This document shows, in pieces, positions 1 to 7,109 of a stretch of DNA of 64,000 nt. The stretch comes from an uncultured Bacilli bacterium. Lineage in GTDB: Bacteria > Bacillota_I > Bacilli_A > RF39 > UBA660. The notes beneath the pieces were generated by a model. That model was not told the DNA's origin and did no database searches. It was given only the letters and a program-made list of their open reading frames with translations. The position numbers were made by a program, and so were the translations under genes. How positions within the stretch are numbered: position 1 is the stretch's first letter; every line of letters begins with the position of its first letter. The stretch spans positions 1 through 64,000 of the forward strand of contig CAKPDM010000007.1 in the NCBI GenBank assembly GCA_934148995.1, written 5' to 3'.

Positions 1-1
1 T

Positions 2-1120
2 GATTTTAGTAAAATAGCCCCCAATGATACGGAAACAGATGGACTATATATGGCAGCAGACGATGATGGAGAAAGTTTTTATTATCGAGGAGCAGTAAGA
101 AATAATTATGTGTCATTCGCTGGATTTATGTGGAGAATTATCCGTCGAAATGGTGATGGAAGTATCCGTTTGATCTATTCAGGAAAAACAACATCAGATA
201 CAGGAACAGCAGTAACAATTGGAAACTCACAGTATAACGGAAAGTATTGGGATCCAATATATGTAGGATATAAATATAATGAAAAATTCTCATTACACGA
301 AAACAACGGAACAACAGGATATACTAATACACAAAAATATAACTATGGAACAGGTTATACATTTGATGAATCAACAAAGAAATTTACTTTAACAGGAGAT
401 ATCAAGCAACTAACATGGAAAGATAATCATGATGAAATAGTAAAAAATAATTTATATAGTTGTTTAAATGCGGATTGTAATGTAGTTTATAAAGTAACAG
501 GATATCAGAATGAAACAACAATGACAGTACAACCAATATCATATAGTAGTGATAGTTATGCAGATGCAGTAACAAACACAACAAACTCATCAATAAAGAC
601 GACTCTAGATACCTGGTATAAAAATAATATGACAGCCTATACTTCATATTTAGCAGATACAACATTTTGCAATGATAGAAGTTTAACTAGTGGCTCAGGT
701 TATTTAACAACACCAACAACAATTTATGGAGCAAATGGCCGTTTAGCATCAAGAAGAGCACCAAGTTTAAAATGTGCACAAGCTAGTGATAAATTTACAC
801 TTACAAATGAGAGTGCAAAATTAGATTACCCAGTGTCATTAATAACAGCAGATGAAGCTTCAATGGCCGGAGGAGTTTTAAGTATAGCAAATAGTAATTA
901 TTATCTATATAATGGACAATACACCTGGACGCTGTCTCCGTCTGAATTCTCTTCTGGCACCTCTTATGCGCACGTTTGGAACGTCCTTCCTTCGGGCGGT
1001 TTGTGCAGTTGGTATGGCGTCTCGAATTCCTTCGGGGCCCGTCCAGTTATCAACCTAAAGGCAGATACACAAATTACTAAAGGAGATGGAACTTCCTTAA
1101 ATCCATATGTTGTTAAATAA
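2..1120 (+). CDS. DGR-type variable surface protein, copy 1 (5' end outside window)
   Basis: The reading frame is already open at base 2 and aligns residue for residue with the C-terminal half of the next gene, so the true start lies upstream and the internal ATG at 50 is not the start. The visible part has a conserved body with a WRIIRRNGDGSIRLIYSGKT stretch, then a Trp/Ser/Gly-rich tip, and ends GARPVINLK...LNPYVVK, resembling DUF6273 or C-type-lectin-like ligand-binding folds. The tip (944-1033) is encoded by A-poor, GC-rich DNA unlike the rest of the gene and differs at 30 of 90 bases from copy 2, while the flanks are nearly identical. I infer a surface protein whose binding tip is diversified by a retroelement. 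The ligand is unknown. The stop is 20 bases before the next gene, so the two are probably co-transcribed. Confidence 0.75.
   Translation, partial: DFSKIAPNDTETDGLYMAADDDGESFYYRGAVRNNYVSFAGFMWRIIRRNGDGSIRLIYSGKTTSDTGTAVTIGNSQYNGKYWDPIYVGYKYNEKFSLHENNGTTGYTNTQKYNYGTGYTFDESTKKFTLTGDIKQLTWKDNHDEIVKNNLYSCLNADCNVVYKVTGYQNETTMTVQPISYSSDSYADAVTNTTNSSIKTTLDTWYKNNMTAYTSYLADTTFCNDRSLTSGSGYLTTPTTIYGANGRLASRRAPSLKCAQASDKFTLTNESAKLDYPVSLITADEASMAGGVLSIANSNYYLYNGQYTWTLSPSEFSSGTSYAHVWNVLPSGGLCSWYGVSNSFGARPVINLKADTQITKGDGTSLNPYVVK
944..1033 (+). repeat. Hypervariable cassette VR1 (candidate DGR variable region)
   Basis: Thirty codons between an invariant CTGTCTCCGTCT and an invariant GGGGCCCGTCCAGTTATC. Only 11 of 90 bases are A in a genome where A dominates, and about half are G or C. 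Compared with VR2, 30 bases differ in 17 codons. Invariant codons (TTC, TCT, GCG, GTT, TGG, CCT, TCG, GGC) are interspersed with fully replaced ones. This is what random substitution at template adenines would give. Confidence 0.75.
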
Positions 1121-1140
1121 TAGAAAGGAGGAAACATTTT

Positions 1141-3015
1141 ATGAAAAAACGAAGCAAAGAATTTTTAATAATCATATTTGTTCTAGTTTTATTAATTGCC
1201 ATAGTAGGTATCAGTTATGCAGCATTTAACTATGCGGGAACTGGTCAAAAGTTAAATACAATCACAACTGGTACAATAACTATGGAATATGTAGAAAGTA
1301 CCAATGTTATTTCTATGAATAATGCCCTTCCTACGACAGATTCCACTGGAAAGAAACGACTAAACGATGGTGAATATTTCGATTTTACAGTAAAATCATC
1401 AATCACTGGTAATATCGATATCAACTATGAAATAGCAGCAAAAGAAGAGAGCGGAAATACTTTTAGTGGAAGTAATATCAGATATTATTTGACAACAGTA
1501 GATGCAAACGGAAAAGAAACAGAGGTAATGGCACCTCGTACCTATTATGAAGAAACATCAGGTAATGGGTATACAGGTCGTCCTGCTGATATGATGAGTC
1601 TATATACTGGAAACTTAAATCAACAAGGAACAACAGAAGTGAAATATAGATTAAGATTATGGGTAGATGAAAGTTACAATCCCCAAAATGATAATGGTGG
1701 ACTAGTTTACAAAGTAAAAGTAAACGTTTACGGTCAAACAAGTGACACTGTAGCTCAAGCAGAAGATACTTATTGTAAAGATAATGGTTTTACAAAACTA
1801 TCAGATTGTATGCTAGTTATGAATAATCATGAAGCATCAACAGATTTAGCAGGAGCAGCAATTGTAGCAAAAGGAACACCAAACTTTGCTAAAATTGCAC
1901 CCAATAGTGATGAAGCTGATGGCTTATATGCAGCAGACGATGATGATGGAACCAGTTATTATTATCGTGGAGCAGTAAGAAACAACTATGTATCATTCGC
2001 TGGATTTATGTGGAGAATAATCCGTCGTAATGGTGATGGAAGTATTCGTCTGATCTATTCAGGAAAAACAACATCAGATACAGGAACAGCAGTAACAATT
2101 GGAAACTCACAATATAATAACAAATATTGGGATCCAGCCTATGTAGGTTATAAGTACAATGAAAAATTCTCATTACATGAAAATAATAATGAAACAAATT
2201 ATACTTGGTTTACTAATACGCAAAAGTATAACTTTGGAACCGGATATAGTTTCGATAAATCAACAAAGAAATTTACATTAACAGGAGATATCAAGCAACT
2301 AACCTGGAAAGATAATCATGATGAAATAGTAAAAAATAATTTATATAGTTGCTTAAACACAAGCTGTAATGTAGTTTATAAAGTAACGGGTTACTCAAAT
2401 GAAACAACAATGATAGTACAGCCAATATCATATAGTAGTGATAGTTATGCAGATGCAGTAACAAACACAACTAATTCTACAATAAAGACAACTCTAGATA
2501 CCTGGTATAAAAATAACATGACAGCTTACACTTCATATTTAGCAGATACAACCTTCTGTAATGATAGAAGTGTAACTAGTGGGTCAGGTTATTTAACAAC
2601 TCCAACAACAACTTATGGAGCATATGGTCGTTTAACATTAAGAAGAGCACCGAGTTTAAAATGTGCACAAGCTAATGATAAATTTACACTTACAAACGAG
2701 AGTGCAAAATTAGATTACCCAGTATCATTAATTACAGCAGATGAAGCCTCAATGGCTGGAGGCGTTGTAGATGTAGCAAATAGTAATTATTATCTATATA
2801 ATGGTCAATATACCTGGACGCTGTCTCCGTCTCGCTTCGGGTCTTACAACTCTGGTGCGCTCGTTTGGTTCGTGGCTCCTTCGGGCAGTCTGTATCATTG
2901 GGGCAACGTGTCGAATTCCGTCGGGGCCCGTCCAGTTATCAACCTAAAGGCAGATACACAAATTACTAAAGGAGATGGAACTTCCTTAAATCCATTTACT
3001 GTGAAAGTTTCTTAA
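1141..3015 (+). CDS. DGR-type variable surface protein, copy 2 (complete, 624 aa)
   Basis: The start is fixed by an AAAGGAGG site 9 bases upstream. Residues 1-28 form a basic, hydrophobic signal anchor ending ISYAAF, like SipW-processed TasA/camelysin-type proteins. Residues 30-230 look like a TasA-like beta domain with a PTTDSTG motif shared with the protein at 24636. A linker follows, then the body duplicated in copy 1, then a variable tip at residues 565-594, then GARPVINLK and a short tail. It is probably exported and anchored or assembled on the surface. Copy 1 and copy 2 are mostly synonymous in the body, which argues for a duplication under purifying selection, with only the tip free to change. 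Partner, fibre-forming ability and ligand are unknown. No signal peptidase SipW is seen nearby. Confidence 0.75.
   Translation: MKKRSKEFLIIIFVLVLLIAIVGISYAAFNYAGTGQKLNTITTGTITMEYVESTNVISMNNALPTTDSTGKKRLNDGEYFDFTVKSSITGNIDINYEIAAKEESGNTFSGSNIRYYLTTVDANGKETEVMAPRTYYEETSGNGYTGRPADMMSLYTGNLNQQGTTEVKYRLRLWVDESYNPQNDNGGLVYKVKVNVYGQTSDTVAQAEDTYCKDNGFTKLSDCMLVMNNHEASTDLAGAAIVAKGTPNFAKIAPNSDEADGLYAADDDDGTSYYYRGAVRNNYVSFAGFMWRIIRRNGDGSIRLIYSGKTTSDTGTAVTIGNSQYNNKYWDPAYVGYKYNEKFSLHENNNETNYTWFTNTQKYNFGTGYSFDKSTKKFTLTGDIKQLTWKDNHDEIVKNNLYSCLNTSCNVVYKVTGYSNETTMIVQPISYSSDSYADAVTNTTNSTIKTTLDTWYKNNMTAYTSYLADTTFCNDRSVTSGSGYLTTPTTTYGAYGRLTLRRAPSLKCAQANDKFTLTNESAKLDYPVSLITADEASMAGGVVDVANSNYYLYNGQYTWTLSPSRFGSYNSGALVWFVAPSGSLYHWGNVSNSVGARPVINLKADTQITKGDGTSLNPFTVKVS
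2833..2922 (+). repeat. Hypervariable cassette VR2 (candidate DGR variable region)
   Basis: Counterpart of VR1 with identical boundaries: CTGTCTCCGTCT on the left and GGGGCCCGTCC on the right, followed by about 65 bases identical in both genes. Fourteen of 30 residues differ from VR1. Three further codons differ only silently (GTC/GTG twice and TTG/CTG), so mutation was not filtered for protein change. Seventeen of the 30 base differences are transversions, near the two thirds expected for random replacement. Confidence 0.75.
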
Positions 3016-3071
3016 ACTTATAACTGGACAGTTTTTTCAAATATCTTATGGTAACTGCTTTTTGTAATGAT

Positions 3072-3097
3072 AAAAGTAAGACTTGTACTTACTTTTT
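3072..3097 (+). terminator. Terminator after the variable surface genes
   Basis: Perfect 9-bp stem AAAAGTAAG/CTTACTTTT with a 7-base loop and a short T run. It lies 57 bases after the stop at 3015 and closes the transcription unit of the two surface proteins. Confidence 0.7.
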
Positions 3098-3123
3098 GGA
3101 CAATGTAACCGTCAGAATTATTG

Positions 3124-3184
3124 TATAATAAAAAATGTGTTTTATAGCACAGCAACGCACTCCATATTGTTATGGAGTTTTTTT
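3124..3184 (+). ncRNA. Possible short RNA: -10 box followed by terminator
   Basis: A consensus TATAAT at 3124-3129 is followed about 30 bases later by a perfect 8-bp hairpin, ACTCCATA TTGT TATGGAGT, with a T7 tail (3159-3184). The predicted transcript would be about 50 bases with no ORF. A TTGGAC lies upstream but 22 bases away, too far for a good -35. It could be a small RNA or an abortive leader of tex. The terminator itself is convincing; the RNA gene is not certain. Confidence 0.4.
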
Positions 3185-3263
3185 GTAAGATAAAGTTTTA
3201 AAAATATTAAGAGTCGTATAAAATTAATTTAAAATCACTTTAACACATTTTTTTGATAATAAC

Positions 3264-3293
3264 TTGAAAACAAAGTGAAAAAAAGTTTATACT
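3264..3293 (+). promoter_or_regulatory. Promoter of tex
   Basis: TTGAAA at 3264-3269, 18-base spacer, TATACT at 3288-3293. It is 22 bases before the tex start and its AAGGAAGG ribosome binding site. Confidence 0.55.
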
Positions 3294-3315
3294 TAAGTAG
3301 TAAGGAAGGTTATAC

Positions 3316-5463
3316 ATGATGAATGAAATGATTATTAAAGAAATGAGCAAGGATTTAGGTATAAGTGAAAAACAAGTACAAACTGTTTTATCTTTACTAA
3401 GTGATGGAAATACTATTCCCTTTATTGCTAGATATCGTAAGGAAGCAACGGGTGCTCTTGATGAAGAAGCAATTAGAAAGATAGAAGAAGTTTATGTTTA
3501 TCAAGAAAATTTATTAAAACGAAAAGAAGATGTTATAAGACTTATTGATGAAAAGAAGATGTTAACAGAAGAGTTGAAAAATGAAATTCTTGCTTGTAAT
3601 AAATTAGTAGAAGTTGAAGACTTGTATCGTCCATATAAGGAAAAGAAGAAAACGAAAGCGACGGAAGCGATTGCTTTAGGTCTTGAACCTTTAGCTAAGA
3701 TGATTATGTCTTTTAAAGAGACTGGTAGTCTTGATAGCTTAGCAGAAAAATTTGTTAATGATAAAGTTAAAACAAAGGAAGAAGCTTTAACTGGTACTGG
3801 TTACATTATTGCTGAATGGATAAGTGATAATGCTTATTACCGAAAATGGATTAGAAGTTATCTTTATAAAAATGCCTATCTTGTTAGTAAACTTAAGAAA
3901 AATGCTAATGATGAAAATGCTACTTATACTATCTATTATGATTTTAAGGAACCATTAAAAGGTTTAAAACCTCATCGAATTTTAGCGATTAATAGGGGAG
4001 AAAAAGAAGGAATATTATCTGTTAAATTAGATTATTCAGAAGAAGAAATAACAAAGTTTTTAGAAAAGAAAATAATTAAAAGAGAGTCATTTGTTAATGA
4101 CTTAGTAAAAGATGCTATTAAAGATAGTTTGAAAAGATTAATTCTTCCTAGTGTTGAAAGAGAAATAAGAGCAGACTTAAAAGAAAAAGGTGAAGATAGA
4201 GCGATTGAAAACTTCTCATCAAATGTAGAACACTTACTACTTACTCCACCATTAAAAGATAAAGTGGTATTAGGTTATGACCCAGCTTTTCGAACTGGTT
4301 GTAAACTAGCTGTTCTAGATAAGACAGGTAAACCACTTGAAATAGCAGTTATTTATCCGACTGAACCTCATAATGATATAGAGGGAAGTAAGAAAAAAAT
4401 ATTAGAACTAATTGATAAATATAATATTGATATAATTGCTATTGGTAATGGAACTGCATCAAGAGAAAGTGAAGCCTTTATTGCTGATACAATTAAAGAT
4501 GCTAAGAGAAAAGTTGAATACGTTATTGTTAGTGAAGCAGGTGCTTCTGTATATTCTGCTAGTCCTTTAGCAATTAGTGAATTTCCAGACTTAACGGTTG
4601 AAAAGCGAAGTGCTATTTCAATCGGTAGAAGAATTCAAGATGCTTTAGCAGAACTTGTTAAAATTGACCCGAAAAGTATTGGTGTAGGTCTTTATCAACA
4701 TGATGTACCAGAAAAGAAACTTGATGAGTCTTTAGGATTTGTTGTTTTAAAAACAGTTAATGGGGTAGGAGTTAATATTAATACTGCTAGCAGTAGTTTA
4801 CTTTCTTATGTATCGGGTCTAAATAAAAAAGTAATTAAAGAATTACTTACTACTAGAGATAAAGAAGGTAAGTTTACATCAAGAGAAGAATTATTGAAAG
4901 TTAAAGGAATGACTCCTAAAGTATATGAACAATCAATTGGTTTCTTAAGAATTGTTGATGGAACTAATCCTTTAGATAAGACTAGTGTTCATCCAGAAAG
5001 TTATGATAAAGTAGAAAAGTTACTTGATTATTTGCAGCTTTCTTTAAATGATTTAGGTAGTGAAAAATTAATCAATGCTCTAGATAATATAAATGAAGAT
5101 GAAATAATAAAAAAACTGGAGATAGATAAGTATACTCTTGAAGATATTATTTCTAGCTTGAAACAACCAGAAAGAGACTTGAGAGATAAGTATCCACAAC
5201 CAGTTTTAAGAAGTGATATTTTGCATATTGAAGACTTGAAAAAAGGTGACAAACTACAAGGAACAGTACGTAACGTTGTCGACTTTGGACTATTTATCGA
5301 CATAGGTTTAAAGAATGATGGACTTGCTCATATCTCTAAACTTTGCAATGAATACTTACGTCATCCATCAGAAAAGTTCTCTGTCGGTGATATAGTTGAT
5401 TGTTACGTTGATAGTATTGATGTTGAACACAAAAAAGTAGGACTAAGCTTAATAGAAGTTTAG
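3316..5463 (+). CDS. tex: Tex-family RNA-binding transcription accessory protein
   Basis: At 715 residues this is the usual Tex length. The N-terminal helical Tex domain (about 1-190) contains the typical IPFIARYRKEATGALDE stretch. A YqgF-type RNase H fold begins near residue 317 (VVLGYDPAFRTG). Helix-hairpin-helix modules follow around 490-560 (GVGVNINTAS, LLKVKGMTPK). An S1 RNA-binding domain occupies about 640-712 (VRNVVDFGLFIDIG). Tex is a cytoplasmic nucleic-acid-binding protein linked to transcription and stress; its precise reaction is unsettled. The gene is preceded by its own promoter. It ends tail to tail with the next gene, overlapping it by four bases. Confidence 0.95.
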   Translation: MMNEMIIKEMSKDLGISEKQVQTVLSLLSDGNTIPFIARYRKEATGALDEEAIRKIEEVYVYQENLLKRKEDVIRLIDEKKMLTEELKNEILACNKLVEVEDLYRPYKEKKKTKATEAIALGLEPLAKMIMSFKETGSLDSLAEKFVNDKVKTKEEALTGTGYIIAEWISDNAYYRKWIRSYLYKNAYLVSKLKKNANDENATYTIYYDFKEPLKGLKPHRILAINRGEKEGILSVKLDYSEEEITKFLEKKIIKRESFVNDLVKDAIKDSLKRLILPSVEREIRADLKEKGEDRAIENFSSNVEHLLLTPPLKDKVVLGYDPAFRTGCKLAVLDKTGKPLEIAVIYPTEPHNDIEGSKKKILELIDKYNIDIIAIGNGTASRESEAFIADTIKDAKRKVEYVIVSEAGASVYSASPLAISEFPDLTVEKRSAISIGRRIQDALAELVKIDPKSIGVGLYQHDVPEKKLDESLGFVVLKTVNGVGVNINTASSSLLSYVSGLNKKVIKELLTTRDKEGKFTSREELLKVKGMTPKVYEQSIGFLRIVDGTNPLDKTSVHPESYDKVEKLLDYLQLSLNDLGSEKLINALDNINEDEIIKKLEIDKYTLEDIISSLKQPERDLRDKYPQPVLRSDILHIEDLKKGDKLQGTVRNVVDFGLFIDIGLKNDGLAHISKLCNEYLRHPSEKFSVGDIVDCYVDSIDVEHKKVGLSLIEV

Positions 5464-6005
5464 TCGTTTATCTTTTTCACATATGTAAATCCATTATTTA
5501 TGATTTCTTTATTATAAGAATTGTTGAAGAATTGCTCAGTAATAGTTAGTTCTTCATCAATAATAATTCCTTTTTGTGTTTTAATATGTAATTGATGTTT
5601 ACTCAATAATATATTACTAGCTGTAAGTGCATACTCTGATATAGTAATATTATTCATATTTTGATTCAAATAAATACTAGGTACAATTCTAATACCATAC
5701 TCTAAAAATTTTACCTGTCCCGCCATATTGATTTCTTTACTTTCTGTATTTTGATAAGAGTAGCAATTTAGTAAAGCACTATTGTGTTCTTTAGCATAAG
5801 CTTTTAATCTTTCAAAATTTTGAACAATATTTTCGTCTTCTAGTACCTCTGGGTATTCACTTACTAATTGATTAAACTGACCCATTAACGTTTGTACTTC
5901 ATTAATAGTAGAATCTGTAATTTTCTCGCTGTTAGTTGGTACAGGTGCATACCAATCGATCATTTGATTTTCTCTAGAAGAAAAATCTTTAATTCTCTTT
6001 AACAT
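5460..6005 (-). CDS. Hypothetical protein, 181 aa
   Basis: Not recognised. Soluble and mildly acidic, with no signal peptide or membrane segment. The N-terminal half looks helical (ITDSTINEVQTLMGQFNQ...), and the C-terminal half has alternating strands with many Asn and Ile residues. The start is supported by a good AAAGGAGTG site. It is monocistronic, converging on tex with a four-base overlap and diverging from the glucosaminidase-like gene at 6137. Function unknown. Confidence 0.8.
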   Translation of the reverse strand: MLKRIKDFSSRENQMIDWYAPVPTNSEKITDSTINEVQTLMGQFNQLVSEYPEVLEDENIVQNFERLKAYAKEHNSALLNCYSYQNTESKEINMAGQVKFLEYGIRIVPSIYLNQNMNNITISEYALTASNILLSKHQLHIKTQKGIIIDEELTITEQFFNNSYNKEIINNGFTYVKKIND

Positions 6006-6079
6006 ATATTTTCACTCCTTTTTACGTGGCATATATTATAACATAAGGTGCTATAGAAAGCAAAAGAAAATCGCCAAAT

Positions 6080-6108
6080 TTGACAAAAGTGTACATATTT
6101 GCTACAAT
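6080..6108 (+). promoter_or_regulatory. Promoter of the glucosaminidase-like gene
   Basis: Consensus TTGACA (6080-6085), 17-base spacer, TACAAT (6103-6108). The start codon at 6137 follows with GGAGGAACT as ribosome binding site. This context shows the in-frame ATG at 6113 lies at the transcription start and is not the translation start. Confidence 0.75.
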
Positions 6109-6136
6109 ATAGATGTTCTTATTTGAAGGAGGAACT

Positions 6137-6889
6137 ATGAAAAAAGCGAGTAAGGTTAGCCTGTCACTTAGTTTATTGGGAGTTTCAATGATAGGTGCCT
6201 CTATATTTTTACAATATAGGTCTTTTCAAATGGAAAAGGAAAAAAGTGTAATTTATGAAAAAGTTACTATGAAGGATTTGTCTTCTGGTACAATAGAAAA
6301 AGTAAGTAAAAAAGAAACAAATACAACAGAAAATAATACAGATACAATAGAAGAAACAGTAAGTGATCCTTTAGCAACAACGGAAACTCCTACTGAAGAA
6401 GTAGAAGTTCAAGACGAAGTTAAAGAAATAACTACTTATGAAGACGTTTCAACTACACCCGTAGAAGAAATTGTCTATGATGGTATGACTTTAAACCAAT
6501 TAGCAGAAAAGTTAAATAGAAGTTTAAAATCAACAATTGCTGGTAAGGGCTATTTAATTGCTAGTTATTCACTACAATTAGGTGTTGACCCATATTTGGC
6601 AACAGCCATCATTTTACACGAGACTGGTTGTAATAGTGGAACTTGTAGTAATTTAGTTCGTAGCTGTAACAATGTAGGAGGTCAAAAAGGAGGACCATCT
6701 TGTGGTGGTGGAAGCTATAAAGCTTATCCAACCCTTGATGAAGGAATTATGGGTTATATTGATAACTTATATAAAAACTATGTCTCTAAAGGACTAACTA
6801 CAGCAGAAGCTATGGGACCTAAATATGCAGCTAGTACCACTTGGGCTAGTCAAGTTAATAATTATATCGCGTTAGTAAAAAATAAATAA
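6137..6889 (+). CDS. Exported glucosaminidase-like cell wall hydrolase
   Basis: The start is chosen at 6137, behind GAAGGAGGAACT. Residues 6-27 form a signal anchor. An acidic, Thr/Glu-rich linker covers about 50-115. The C-terminal 130 residues resemble the endo-beta-N-acetylglucosaminidase fold: QLGVDPYLATAIILHETG with a likely catalytic Glu, then NLVRSCNNVGGQKG and a Gly/Cys-rich loop, then YPTLDEGIMGYIDNL. Such enzymes cut N-acetylglucosamine bonds in peptidoglycan during growth or separation. Several Cys residues (CNSGTCSN, RSCNN, PSCGG) could form disulfides outside the cell. Flanked by its own promoter and a terminator, so it is probably transcribed alone. Confidence 0.75.
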   Translation: MKKASKVSLSLSLLGVSMIGASIFLQYRSFQMEKEKSVIYEKVTMKDLSSGTIEKVSKKETNTTENNTDTIEETVSDPLATTETPTEEVEVQDEVKEITTYEDVSTTPVEEIVYDGMTLNQLAEKLNRSLKSTIAGKGYLIASYSLQLGVDPYLATAIILHETGCNSGTCSNLVRSCNNVGGQKGGPSCGGGSYKAYPTLDEGIMGYIDNLYKNYVSKGLTTAEAMGPKYAASTTWASQVNNYIALVKNK

Positions 6890-6900
6890 GAATATAATAG

Positions 6901-6925
6901 CAGGTAGGGTGACCTATCTGTTTTT
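6901..6925 (+). terminator. Terminator after the glucosaminidase-like gene
   Basis: Stem CAGGTAGG/CCTATCTG (one G-U pair), GTGA loop, T5 tail. Confidence 0.75.
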
Positions 6926-6992
6926 GATTATAGAAAATATGTTAAAAACTTAACATAAAATTATTTGAATTATATACTTATAGCATTGAAAT

Positions 6993-7038
6993 AATAAACT
7001 GTTATGAAATTGTTTAGTTCCTTAACAGTTTATTTTTT
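6993..7038 (+). terminator. Second hairpin terminator upstream of the Ca-ATPase
   Basis: Twelve-bp stem AATAAACTGTTA/TAACAGTTTATT, loop of about 18 bases, T6 tail. It lies between the glucosaminidase terminator and the ATPase gene, so it ends either a short RNA or the leader of the ATPase gene (an attenuator). I see no ORF between the two terminators. Confidence 0.55.
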
Positions 7039-7109
7039 GTCAAATTTTAGAGAATTATTCCTAAGATACTAACTCTTAATATTACATACCATTTATTAGG
7101 AGGGTATCT

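Noticed and set aside
402..665. Minus-strand ORFs inside the surface protein genes (402-665, 1478-1741, 2006-2197)
   Set aside because: They lack ribosome binding sites, encode Tyr/Leu-rich shadow sequence and are antisense to clear coding regions.
50..1120. Complete 356-residue gene starting at the ATG at 50
   Set aside because: The frame is open to base 2 and the residues before the ATG align with the middle of the following gene, so the ATG is internal and the gene is cut by the window edge.
3016..3315. DGR template repeat between the variable genes and tex
   Set aside because: No segment there resembles the variable cassette or its fixed codons; it contains two terminators, a -10 box and the tex promoter.
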